Positions 43,400 to 51,705 of a DNA stretch of 64,000 nucleotides are shown here, in pieces. Under the pieces are notes generated by a model that saw nothing but the letters and a program-made list of their open reading frames with translations, made no database searches and was not told where the DNA came from. The DNA lies in the NCBI RefSeq assembly GCF_044763875.1, contig NZ_JBIWGZ010000001.1, positions 186,001 through 250,000 on the forward strand, written 5' to 3'. Source of the DNA: Rummeliibacillus sp044763875. Lineage in GTDB: Bacteria > Bacillota > Bacilli > Bacillales_A > Planococcaceae. The position numbers were made by a program, and so were the translations under genes. The stretch's first letter is position 1, and the number at the start of each line of letters is the position of its first letter.

Positions 43400-44141
43400 G
43401 ATAATTGTCATCAAACTAGGTGGTAGTATGTTAGAAGGCCTTGAATCATGTTTTTTTGAAGCTCTTAAAAAGTATCGAATGGAAGGCTTTCAGATTGTCA
43501 TTGTCCATGGTGGCGGACCAATGATTAATGCAGAATTGGAAGAGAATAACATTGCCTATAAAACGGTTAATGGTATTCGCTATACTTCAAAAGAAGCGGT
43601 TGGAATTGTACAAAATGCATTAGTTGAAAAAGTGAATCCTTTTTTAACAAAACAACTCAATTCAACGAGTATTCAAGCTATAGGACTAAACGGTATAGAT
43701 AGTAGCATTTTTGAAAGTGACTTTCTTGATCAAAATGTATACGGATATGTAGGTAAAATAAAAAAAGTTCATCATGAAAAAATACAAAGCTATTTACTAT
43801 CTGGTCAATTACCTGTTATTGCTTGTTTTGGCGCAACAAACAGTGGAATCCCTCTTAACATCAATGGGGATACAGTGGCCAGTGACATTGCGTTAGCTAT
43901 AGGGGCTGAAGCCTTGGTTCTTGTTACTGATACAAACGGTATTAAGATACATGGTGAGGTACAACAAGAAGTTCATCCAGAAAAAATTGATCAATGGATC
44001 GAATCAGAAGATATATATGGTGGTATGATTCCGAAAGTAACAGCAGCGATTGAATGTTTAGAAGCAGGAATTCCGGAAATTCATATTGTAAACCAATATT
44101 TTGAAGGAACAAAAATTGCAAAAGAGGGTGTCCGTATATGA
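43362..44141 (+). CDS. argB: Acetylglutamate kinase ArgB
   Basis: 259 residues. Family motifs are IIVIKLGGSML, IVHGGGPMIN, NGIRYTSKE, LNINGDTVASDIALAI and YGGMIPKVTAA. It phosphorylates N-acetylglutamate. ATG 43362 lies inside the last codons of argJ (38-base overlap) with a GGGGGTG site 12 bases upstream; ATGs at 43368 and 43380 are alternatives. Its stop overlaps argD by 4 bases. Feedback inhibition by arginine cannot be judged from sequence. Confidence 0.93.
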   Translation: MTMYKSMPHIDPKIIVIKLGGSMLEGLESCFFEALKKYRMEGFQIVIVHGGGPMINAELEENNIAYKTVNGIRYTSKEAVGIVQNALVEKVNPFLTKQLNSTSIQAIGLNGIDSSIFESDFLDQNVYGYVGKIKKVHHEKIQSYLLSGQLPVIACFGATNSGIPLNINGDTVASDIALAIGAEALVLVTDTNGIKIHGEVQQEVHPEKIDQWIESEDIYGGMIPKVTAAIECLEAGIPEIHIVNQYFEGTKIAKEGVRI

Positions 44142-45280
44142 GCGCATTATTCGGAAATTATACAAGAAGACCAATTCAACTTGTTAAAGGGGTAGGTACC
44201 AAAGTATGGGATGAAAAAGGAAAGACTTATTTAGATTTCACTAGTGGCATTGCAGTACTAAGTCTTGGTCATGCAAATCCTATTTTAGTTGATACCATTA
44301 AACATCAAAGTGAACTATTATGGCATACTTCTAATTTATTTGAAAGTAAGTACCAAGAACTATTAGCTGAAAAATTAGTAAAGGATACACAATTATCACA
44401 TGCATTTTTCTGTAATAGTGGTACTGAAGCAAATGAAGCAGCTATAAAATTGGCAAGAAAACATACAGGTAAACACAAAATCATTACCTTTTTACACTCT
44501 TTTCACGGTCGAACTTTCGGTGCAATGTCAGCAACAGGACAAGATAAAGTACATAGTGGTTTTGGACCGATTGTTGAAAAATTTGAATATATTCCTTATA
44601 ACGATGTAGAAGCTATACTTGCTACAGTTGATGACGAAACAGCAGCGATTATGTTAGAAGTGGTTCAAGGCGAAGGTGGGGTTCATGGCATTACACTTGA
44701 ATTTGCTGAAGTAATTCAAAAGGTCTGCGATGAAAAAGGTATTTTATGTATTGTTGATGAAGTGCAAACTGGTATTGGTCGATCAGGTACAGCTTATGCT
44801 TATATGCAAACAGCCCTAAAACCCGATATTGTAACACTTGCTAAAGGCTTAGCTGGTGGTTTCCCAATTGGTGCGATGCTTGGTACAGCAGAATTATATG
44901 ATAGTTTTGGTCCCGGTACTCACGGCTGTACTTTTGGTGGGAATCCATTAGCTATGTCAGTTGCAGCAACTGTTGTAAATGAAATTTTTGATGCTACTTT
45001 TTTAGAAAGAGTAAAGAAAAAATCCCAATATTTAAAGGAGAAATTAATAGAAGCATTGCCTGAATCAGTTGAAGTTAGAGGAATGGGCTTACTACTAGGT
45101 ATGACTTGTGAAAATTCTACTGTAATCGTTGATACTGCAGAAAAGAACGGCTTATTACTCGTAGCAGCTGGCGAAAATGTTGTTCGTCTTTTACCGCCAC
45201 TAACCGTAACCTACGACGAAATAGATGAGGCAGTTGCAATTTTACAAGCTATAATTCCGGCTACAACATCAGTGAAATAA
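44138..45280 (+). CDS. argD: Acetylornithine aminotransferase ArgD
   Basis: 380 residues, class III PLP aminotransferase. Motifs are FCNSGTEANEAAIKLAR, FHGRTFGAMSATGQ, IVDEVQTGIGRSG and PLP lysine Lys236 in TLAKGLAGGFPIGAML. It forms N-acetylornithine. ATGA overlap with argB shows coupling. It is the last gene of the operon here; carAB and argF, which follow in Bacillus subtilis, are absent from this site. A composite terminator lies 57 bases downstream. Confidence 0.95.
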   Translation: MSALFGNYTRRPIQLVKGVGTKVWDEKGKTYLDFTSGIAVLSLGHANPILVDTIKHQSELLWHTSNLFESKYQELLAEKLVKDTQLSHAFFCNSGTEANEAAIKLARKHTGKHKIITFLHSFHGRTFGAMSATGQDKVHSGFGPIVEKFEYIPYNDVEAILATVDDETAAIMLEVVQGEGGVHGITLEFAEVIQKVCDEKGILCIVDEVQTGIGRSGTAYAYMQTALKPDIVTLAKGLAGGFPIGAMLGTAELYDSFGPGTHGCTFGGNPLAMSVAATVVNEIFDATFLERVKKKSQYLKEKLIEALPESVEVRGMGLLLGMTCENSTVIVDTAEKNGLLLVAAGENVVRLLPPLTVTYDEIDEAVAILQAIIPATTSVK

Positions 45281-45336
45281 CATCAGTGAATTAAAGCGCT
45301 CAGAGAACCGCCATTCACAAGCAAATAACCTCTTTT

Positions 45337-45400
45337 TAGTGCTTCCAATAAGCGGAAAGGAACGGGTACCTTTCACTTATTGAAAAGCACTATTTTTTTT
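45337..45400 (+). terminator. Composite terminator of the arg operon
   Basis: A long hairpin: TAGTGCTT pairs with AAGCACTA, AATAAG with CTTATT, and GGAAAGG with CCTTTC, with small bulges. Eight Ts follow. Confidence 0.85.
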
Positions 45401-45488
45401 GGAGGTATAGAAAATAGTTTAGATAGGTAGAGCAAAGGATCTCTCAAATTTGAAAATAATATATAATAGAAGTAAGGGGGAATATTTC

Positions 45489-45977
45489 ATGCAGTATCAA
45501 TGTATAGAAGGTCAAATTTTAAATATTGAAGAGGATACTAGGATTATGTGCCAGCTTAAATACTCCGATGAAACGATTCTTTTGAAATTACAACCTCATA
45601 TCCCTCTTGTAAATGGACGAAGTTTTGCTATATTACAATTTAAAGATATAAAGGTTGGTAATTATTTTAAAGCATACATTCAAAATTCAAAATTTGGATC
45701 AAGAAAGAGTTCATTAGAATTCAAGCCTTCAATTCTAGTGGTAAATGAAGGAGAAAACTTTTTTGCAGTAGCTGTTGGTCAATTTGATAATGAGACAAAT
45801 ATGGTTGGCAATCAAGTACGTACAAGAATAAATGAGAATGCTGTTATTTGGTCATCGCAAGGGTTTTTGAAATACAGAAGTGAAATCTTTGCAAATCATG
45901 AAGTGGCAGTTTTATATAAATTCAGTACACTTTCAATTCCACCACAAGCAACTCCTCAGCTTTGGATTATTTTGTGA
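45489..45977 (+). CDS. Hypothetical beta-rich protein
   Basis: 162 residues, no signal or membrane part. The opening YQCIEGQILNIEEDTRIMCQ and following strands (ETILLKLQPHIPLVNGRSFA) suggest a small beta barrel; no family recognised. AAGGGGG at 8-base spacing selects ATG 45489 over a TTG at 45450. Single gene with its own terminator. Confidence 0.6.
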   Translation: MQYQCIEGQILNIEEDTRIMCQLKYSDETILLKLQPHIPLVNGRSFAILQFKDIKVGNYFKAYIQNSKFGSRKSSLEFKPSILVVNEGENFFAVAVGQFDNETNMVGNQVRTRINENAVIWSSQGFLKYRSEIFANHEVAVLYKFSTLSIPPQATPQLWIIL

Positions 45978-46047
45978 GAATAAGAGAAAAAAATAAGTAA
46001 CGAAAAATACAATTTTAAAATTTTATATCTAGAATTATGGATATATA

Positions 46048-46080
46048 ATAAAGCTATCTTATGATAGCTTATTTTTATTT
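46048..46080 (+). terminator. Terminator after the 45.5-kb hypothetical gene
   Basis: AAGCTATC (46051-46058) pairs with GATAGCTT (46063-46070), followed by ATTTTTATTTTT. Confidence 0.75.
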
Positions 46081-46344
46081 TTATTATAAACCTCGATAGT
46101 CTATATAATAAAAAAAGAATTTACAATAAGAGATAAAATTAAATTGGACTATTTAACAAGTTTATTAATGTTGTATTGCAATAGAGTCGAGTGATGTATA
46201 TTAAATCTTCAAAAGGAATGTTTACTAAGACAATCTCCGCAAGTAGAGAGCAGCAAAAACTTTTACCTTGAACAGTAAGAGTCATAATTAAAAATGTTGA
46301 AGATCATTAAAGAAAGCTAAAACTTATTTTAACTCCCGAAGCAT

Positions 46345-46382
46345 AAAAAAACCGAGCCTGCATCAAGCAAGCTCGGTTTTTT
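46345..46382 (-). terminator. Terminator of the aminotransferase gene
   Basis: ACCGAGC (46351-46357) pairs with GCTCGGT (46371-46377), with A/T extensions and a TTTTTT tail on the minus strand. Confidence 0.8.
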
Positions 46383-46409
46383 AAACTTACAAGTTTCTAC
46401 GAATTCACA

Positions 46410-47585
46410 TTAAGCTTCAATCTTAGAAAGTTTTCCAAGACGTTCAACTGCTTCACTTAATAATACTTCATCTTGAACTAATGCTATACGGACATAATTT
46501 TTTCCAGCTTCCCCGAAGATTGAACCAGGTACAATTACGACTCCAGTTTCTTCAATCACCTTGAAAGCAAAATCGATATCATTCAGTTCTTGCATTGGAT
46601 ATTTTGCCCAAACGAACATACCCCCATTTGAAGGTGTAACTGTCCAACCAATGTTATTTAAACCTTCCATCAAAGTACGATGGCGCTTTGTGAATATAGC
46701 ACGTAAACGATCTGTAATTTCTTCAGCGTTATCTAAAGCCACACAAGCGGCATCTTGAATAGGTTGGAAAGTACCAAAGTCAAGGTTTGATTTAAGCTCT
46801 TGAATAATAGAAATCATTTCAGCATTTCCTGCGATATATGCGATACGTGATCCAGCTAAACTAAAGCTTTTTGATAGTGAATTAATCTCCATACCAACTT
46901 CTTTAGCACCAGGAGTAGATAAGAAACTCATTGGTTTACCACCATCAAAATAGAACTCTGAATATGCAGAATCATGAAGAACGATAATATTATGTTTTTT
47001 TGCAAATGCAACGACTTTTGCAAAAAATTCTTCAGATGGCATAGCAGGTACTGGATTACCAGGTAAATTTAAAATCATCAATTTAGCTTTTTCTGCAATT
47101 TCCGTAGGAATTGCATCTAAGTCTGGTAAAAACGAGTTTTCTTCTAATAAAGGCATATAATAAGGAATCGCTTCGGCTAAGTGAATACCGGCATCATAGG
47201 CTACATAGGCGGGATTAGTCGATAAAACATAATCCCCAGGGTTACAAAAAGCCATTGGTAAATGGACTAAACCTTCTTGTGAACCCATTGTTTGAATAAT
47301 TTCTGTTTCGGGATCTAAATCTACATTGCTGCGGCGTTTATAGTAATTTGCTACAGCTTGATAGAATTTTTTTGTTCCGCCTAAAGTATAACCATAAGAA
47401 CTTTCCAAAGCTGCTTGTTTTGAAAGCTCCATACGAACCTTCTCATCTGGTGGTAGATCTGGGCTACCTAGACTTAAATCAATTATCTTTGTGCCAGTAG
47501 CTGCTTTACGAGTGGCGGCGGCCTTTAAATCTCCGAATATTGCTTTTGGAAACATAGCCATTTTCTTTGATCGTTCGATTTTCAC
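46410..47585 (-). CDS. Class I/II aminotransferase, DapL/YugH-like
   Basis: 391 residues, fold type I PLP enzyme. Motifs are IIDLSLGSPDLPPDEKV, TMGSQEGLVHLP, the PLP lysine in NSLSKSFSLAGSRIAY and VRIALVQDE near the end. The normally conserved NYPNNPTGA loop reads NLPGNPVPA, keeping the key Asn-Pro. It is often annotated LL-diaminopimelate aminotransferase, but bacilli make lysine by the acetylated route, so the true substrate is open. GTG 47585 follows AAGGAGTGCTTACTA. Single gene. Confidence 0.8.
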   Translation of the reverse strand: MKIERSKKMAMFPKAIFGDLKAAATRKAATGTKIIDLSLGSPDLPPDEKVRMELSKQAALESSYGYTLGGTKKFYQAVANYYKRRSNVDLDPETEIIQTMGSQEGLVHLPMAFCNPGDYVLSTNPAYVAYDAGIHLAEAIPYYMPLLEENSFLPDLDAIPTEIAEKAKLMILNLPGNPVPAMPSEEFFAKVVAFAKKHNIIVLHDSAYSEFYFDGGKPMSFLSTPGAKEVGMEINSLSKSFSLAGSRIAYIAGNAEMISIIQELKSNLDFGTFQPIQDAACVALDNAEEITDRLRAIFTKRHRTLMEGLNNIGWTVTPSNGGMFVWAKYPMQELNDIDFAFKVIEETGVVIVPGSIFGEAGKNYVRIALVQDEVLLSEAVERLGKLSKIEA

Positions 47586-47809
47586 TAGTAAGCACTCCTT
47601 AGTTGAAATATAAATTTAACAAATATTCTACCATAGTTATCTATTATATAACAGAGAAATATATATAAATTAAAAAAATATAAATAATTTGGTTATAACT
47701 TGAAGTATAGTATATATCGATTTTAGAAGTATCATATTCCGGAAAAATTAAGTATTAGTGTGAATTTTCTTAAAAAATAAAATTATTTGTGAAGTATTTT
47801 GTCGAAATT

Positions 47810-47818
47810 TGTTATACT
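47810..47818 (+). promoter_or_regulatory. Extended -10 promoter of the chemoreceptor gene
   Basis: TGTTATACT matches the extended -10 consensus; no good -35 box lies at the right distance. The rest of 47586-47904 shows no gene. Confidence 0.45.
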
Positions 47819-47904
47819 ATTGAGGTGGAAAAATTCATGAGTCTATATTACCTGTTTAATGTTAATAATTTATTACTATGGGGCTTAGAAGGGAAAAGAA
47901 TAAA

Positions 47905-49884
47905 ATGGGTAAAACAATTAAGTGGAAAATTATAAGTACAGTTATTTTTCTGGTTGCTGTAGGATTATTTTTACTGAATATTGTCAGTACATATACAGTA
48001 AATAAAAAAACAGATGCTAGTTTAATCGACCAAAGTCAAGTACTGGTAACTGAAATGTCTTCATCAATTGAAAATTATCTTGGTAACTATGAAAAAGGTC
48101 TTATTCAATTTTCTAAATCAAGTGAAGTTCTTAATTATAAAGGCAAGTCATCGAAAAAAATCTTAAATGGAAAGTTCAATGATTTCTTATCAATCTATAA
48201 CTCAACAACTTCTGTATACTATGCACAATCAAACCGACATTTAGATATTATGCCCGAAGTTGATTTAGGTTCTGATTTTGATCCTACATCACGAGATTGG
48301 TATAAAAATGCTTTCAATAATCCAGATCAAGTATATTGGACTGCTCCTTATATTGATCAAGCAACAAAGGAATATACGATTTCTGCTGCAAAAGCTGTGG
48401 TGAAAGATGGCGAAGTTATTGGTGTAGTAGGGACTGATATTTTGTTATCAAACTTATCTAAAGAAATTTCTAAAAGGGAACTTGGGTTTAATGGTTATCC
48501 AGTGATTATCGGTAACAATGGTACAGCAATTGTACATCCGACAAAATCTGGTCAAGATTTGTCTAAATATTCATATGTCAAAAAAATATTTGATAGCAGT
48601 AAAGAAAAAGGCGTTGTATATGATGACGAAGAAGGTAAATCGTACATAACTATTTACAATACTTTACCTAACTTAAAGTGGAAAATTGGGGCTGTTTATG
48701 ATGAAGGGCAAATTCACAAAACAGCTACAGATATCCGAAATATCTTTGTTATTGTATCAATTATTCTATTAGCTATCCTTTTTGCTGCACTAGTAGTAGT
48801 TATTGCCAAAATTACAAAACCAATAGGTGTATTAAGAAAGTTAATGGATCAAGTTGCAAACGGTGATTTAACCGTTCGCTCAAGATACAAAGGCAATGAT
48901 GAAGTAGGTCAGCTGTCTGAAGATTTCAACAAAATGACAGAAAATATGAGTTCAATTATACGAGTTGTAAAAGATTCATCTTTTGAAGTGAATGATAACT
49001 CGATCAGATTAAACGCTTTAGCTGAGGAGACCAATGCTTCAAGTGAAGAAGTTACAGCTGCTATAGGTGAAATTGCTGAAGGTGCAAGTAATTCTGCGGG
49101 TCGTGCAGAAACTGCGGGCGAACATGCAAATTCGTTAAGCATCCAAATTAATGATATTCACGAAAAATCTATTGGCATGAAGGTTATCGCAGAAGAAGCG
49201 CAACAAGTAAATAAAGGCGGCCAAAAGCAAATAAATAAATTACAATCCACATTCGCTGAGTCGGAAAATAGTATGTCAGAAATGGCAAAGGTAATTTTAG
49301 CTTTGGAAAGTAAAATCAACTCAATAAATAGTGTTATGCAAACAATAATGGATATTTCAAATCAAACAAATTTATTGGCTCTTAATGCTAGTATTGAAGC
49401 AGCAAGAGCAGGAGAACACGGAAAAGGCTTTGCTGTCGTAGCAGAAGAAGTTCGAAAATTAGCAAAGCAATCAGCAACGGCAACTGAAGAGGTTCGAGAA
49501 ACTGTCAATGCATTACAATTAGAATCAAAACTAGTAACAGATCAAATGTTAGCAACCAAAAAAACTTTCCATACACAAAATGAAGTGGTAGAAATCACAA
49601 GTGAAACTTTTGGTAATATTTCGAATCTAGTTCTTCGTCTTGAAGAATCAATCTCTGAAGTTTCTAAAGATGTATTGGAAGTAACGAATTTTAAAGATGA
49701 AGTAGTTGATATTATTCAACTAATGGCAGCAACTTCTGAAGAAACAGCAGCAGCATGTGAAGAAGTAAGCGCCTCTTCAACAGAACAACTAAATGCGATC
49801 GAATCGATTTCTGTATCTGCTGAAAACTTAACTCAATTAAGTGAAAATCTTTCAAAAGCCGTTAAAAAATTTAATATAGATTAA
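47905..49884 (+). CDS. Methyl-accepting chemotaxis protein with dCACHE sensor
   Basis: 659 residues. Membrane helix about 6-28, extracellular double CACHE domain about 30-270, second helix about 280-305, HAMP (KPIGVLRKLMDQVANGDLTV) and MCP signalling domain with tip NLLALNASIEAARAGEHGKG. The sensor has TSRDWYKNA, VYWTAPYID and GVVGTDI, which fit the amino-acid-binding dCACHE pattern (Arg, Trp, Tyr, Asp). It should sense amino acids and signal to CheA. AGAAGGGA selects ATG 47905; ATG 47878 is open too. Single gene. Confidence 0.88.
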   Translation: MGKTIKWKIISTVIFLVAVGLFLLNIVSTYTVNKKTDASLIDQSQVLVTEMSSSIENYLGNYEKGLIQFSKSSEVLNYKGKSSKKILNGKFNDFLSIYNSTTSVYYAQSNRHLDIMPEVDLGSDFDPTSRDWYKNAFNNPDQVYWTAPYIDQATKEYTISAAKAVVKDGEVIGVVGTDILLSNLSKEISKRELGFNGYPVIIGNNGTAIVHPTKSGQDLSKYSYVKKIFDSSKEKGVVYDDEEGKSYITIYNTLPNLKWKIGAVYDEGQIHKTATDIRNIFVIVSIILLAILFAALVVVIAKITKPIGVLRKLMDQVANGDLTVRSRYKGNDEVGQLSEDFNKMTENMSSIIRVVKDSSFEVNDNSIRLNALAEETNASSEEVTAAIGEIAEGASNSAGRAETAGEHANSLSIQINDIHEKSIGMKVIAEEAQQVNKGGQKQINKLQSTFAESENSMSEMAKVILALESKINSINSVMQTIMDISNQTNLLALNASIEAARAGEHGKGFAVVAEEVRKLAKQSATATEEVRETVNALQLESKLVTDQMLATKKTFHTQNEVVEITSETFGNISNLVLRLEESISEVSKDVLEVTNFKDEVVDIIQLMAATSEETAAACEEVSASSTEQLNAIESISVSAENLTQLSENLSKAVKKFNID

Positions 49885-49918
49885 TACATTAATAAAAAGG
49901 TTATTAAAATTGACTTGA

Positions 49919-49953
49919 AAACCCAAATGTTTAAGTCTAACATTTGGGTTTAT
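49919..49953 (+). terminator. Terminator after the chemoreceptor gene
   Basis: AAACCCAAATGTT pairs with AACATTTGGGTTT around TAAGTCT, followed by a T-rich tail. Confidence 0.85.
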
Positions 49954-50053
49954 TACTTAAATTGTGTGTGAAATCTCAATACCTATAAAATTAATGTGTT
50001 TGGTAACCTTTATAAATCAACGTTTATTTTTGAAATTTAATTTTCAGAAAAGT

Positions 50054-50082
50054 TTGCATTAATAATGTTAACATGTTAGGAT
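50054..50082 (+). promoter_or_regulatory. Promoter of the SAM riboswitch-metA unit
   Basis: TTGCAT (50054-50059), 17-base spacer, TAGGAT (50077-50082) with an upstream TG (extended -10). It lies about 20 bases before the riboswitch. Confidence 0.55.
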
Positions 50083-50100
50083 TACATTAATTACATAACT

Positions 50101-50258
50101 CTTATCAAGAGAAGCTGAGGGAAATGGCCCGACGAAGCTTCAGCAACCTCTGCATTGCAGAAAGGTGCTAAGTCCTACAAGACATTCGTCTTGGAAGATA
50201 AGAAAAAGAAGCCCAGATTTTAAACCTCTTTTCTTATCATAGAAAAGAGGTTTTTATT
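50101..50258 (+). promoter_or_regulatory. SAM-I (S-box) riboswitch with terminator
   Basis: P1 is CTTATC (50101-50106) with GATAAG (50197-50202). Conserved S-box elements are visible: AGAGAAGCTGAGGGA, GCCCGACGAAGCTTCAGCAACC, AAGGTGCTAAGTCC. The expression platform is AAACCTCTTTTCT paired with AGAAAAGAGGTTT (50222-50253), followed by TTATTTT. High SAM should favour the terminator and switch off metA. Confidence 0.95.
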
Positions 50259-50283
50259 TTATTATGAAAAGGAGTGTTCACGA

Positions 50284-51192
50284 ATGCCAATTAATATTCC
50301 AAAAGATCTACCTGCCACAGAACTTTTAAAGAAAGAAAAAATCTTCGTAATGGATGAGGATCGTTCAAATAGCCAAAATATACGTCCTTTAAATATTGCA
50401 ATCTTAAATTTAATGCCTCAAAAAGAGAAAACAGAATTACAGCTTCTTAGATTACTAGGAAACACACCTTTACAAACAAATGTTACGTTTTTAAACACTG
50501 CAACACATGAATCAAAAAATGTTAGCAAATCTCATTTAGAAACATTCTACACAACTTATGAAGAAGTAAAACATCGAAGATTTGATGGTCTTATTATTAC
50601 CGGGGCACCAATCGAACTAATGGAATTTGAAGACGTCGACTTTTGGGATGAGATTCAAGCGATAATGGATTGGTCAAAATCAAATGTTACCTCCGTATTG
50701 CATATCTGTTGGGGGGCACAAGCAGCGCTTTATCATCACTTTGGAATTGGAAAGTTTCCATTACCAGAAAAATGTTCGGGAATTTATCAACATACTGTGA
50801 ATGATTCAACAATCAAATTGTTAAGAGGTTTTAATGATGTATTTACAGCACCCCATTCACGGAACACTTCCGTTTCGCTTGAAGAAGTTGAAGCACATCC
50901 AGATTTAACTGTATTATCAGCTTCAGATGAAGCAGGGCTATTTATGGCCATTTCAAACGATGAAAAATTAATAATGGTGACTGGACATTTAGAATATGAT
51001 GCAGACACATTGAAGGAAGAATACGAACGAGATGTTGCAAAGGGTTTAGATATTGCCGTTCCAGAACATTACTTCCCGAATGATGATCCTACAAAAACAC
51101 CATTAAATATATGGCGTTCACATACACATCTATTATTTTCAAATTGGTTAAACTACTATGTTTACCAAGAAACACCATATGAATGGGAATAA
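50284..51192 (+). CDS. metAA: Homoserine O-acetyltransferase MetA
   Basis: 302 residues. Catalytic Cys142 lies in HICWGAQAALYH, and GHLEYD carries the other catalytic residues. Position 111 is Glu (TGAPIELMEFE), the residue linked to acetyl-CoA rather than succinyl-CoA use in Bacillus MetA, so O-acetylhomoserine is the expected product. It opens methionine synthesis. An AAAGGAG site precedes ATG 50284, and the S-box riboswitch immediately upstream controls it by SAM level. Confidence 0.93.
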   Translation: MPINIPKDLPATELLKKEKIFVMDEDRSNSQNIRPLNIAILNLMPQKEKTELQLLRLLGNTPLQTNVTFLNTATHESKNVSKSHLETFYTTYEEVKHRRFDGLIITGAPIELMEFEDVDFWDEIQAIMDWSKSNVTSVLHICWGAQAALYHHFGIGKFPLPEKCSGIYQHTVNDSTIKLLRGFNDVFTAPHSRNTSVSLEEVEAHPDLTVLSASDEAGLFMAISNDEKLIMVTGHLEYDADTLKEEYERDVAKGLDIAVPEHYFPNDDPTKTPLNIWRSHTHLLFSNWLNYYVYQETPYEWE

Positions 51193-51364
51193 TGAATTCA
51201 TTAATAGTTATAGTAGCCATGTGGATTCATAATTTAGAAAGTTGAACATTGTATCAAAAGAGTTTATACATCAAGCGTGTAGATTAGTATAAAGTAGGAA
51301 GAATATTCTTCTGAAATCTAACTTTCAAGGTGCTTGAATTTCATTGTTTATTGATTGTAGCGGA

Positions 51365-51466
51365 GGATTGCTCGACTCCCGCGGGAAAAGCGTGGTAGCT
51401 GAGACCCTGCACGTAGCGTAGCGAAGGAAGCGGCTCAGCGCACGCCCGCAGGAAAGCGAGCAATCC
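51365..51466. repeat. Palindromic hairpin element (copy 2)
   Basis: GGATTGCTCG (51365-51374) pairs perfectly with CGAGCAATCC (51457-51466). Inside, GCGGG and CCCGC pair, and AGCTGAGACC / CGGCTCAGCG are shared with the other copies. GTAGCGGA occurs directly outside each end (51357-51364 and 51467-51474) as a direct repeat. The outer arms differ in sequence from those of copy 1 but are equally complementary. Confidence 0.75.
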
Positions 51467-51593
51467 GTAGCGGAAATCGGTTGATCATACATTTTTTATA
51501 GGGAAATCTGGATAATCATCAAGCGTGTTTTTAAATTAAATTTTTGATAAAAATCCAAAGAATTCTGTTCAATTTGCTACAAAATAATAGTTT

Positions 51594-51630
51594 ACCGCTG
51601 AGTAGAATTCAATATCTTTCAGCGGTTTTT
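51594..51630 (+). terminator. Hairpin terminator upstream of the Tet(M)-like gene
   Basis: ACCGCTGA (51594-51601) pairs with TCAGCGGT (51619-51626), followed by TTTTT. It could be a distal terminator for metA transcripts or block read-through into the next gene. Confidence 0.65.
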
Positions 51631-51662
51631 CATGCCCAATTACATAAGTATCTATGATGATT

Positions 51663-51671
51663 TGCTATAAT
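51663..51671 (+). promoter_or_regulatory. Extended -10 promoter of the Tet(M)-like gene
   Basis: TGCTATAAT is a full extended -10 element. It lies 35 bases before ATG 51706, giving a short leader. No good -35 box. Confidence 0.6.
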
Positions 51672-51705
51672 AGTTGTAATGGATGTAAGAAATGAGGAAA
51701 TCATT

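Noticed and set aside
45337..45400. Riboswitch or T-box after argD
   Set aside because: The structure is a simple bulged hairpin ending in eight Ts, with none of the conserved T-box or aptamer motifs.
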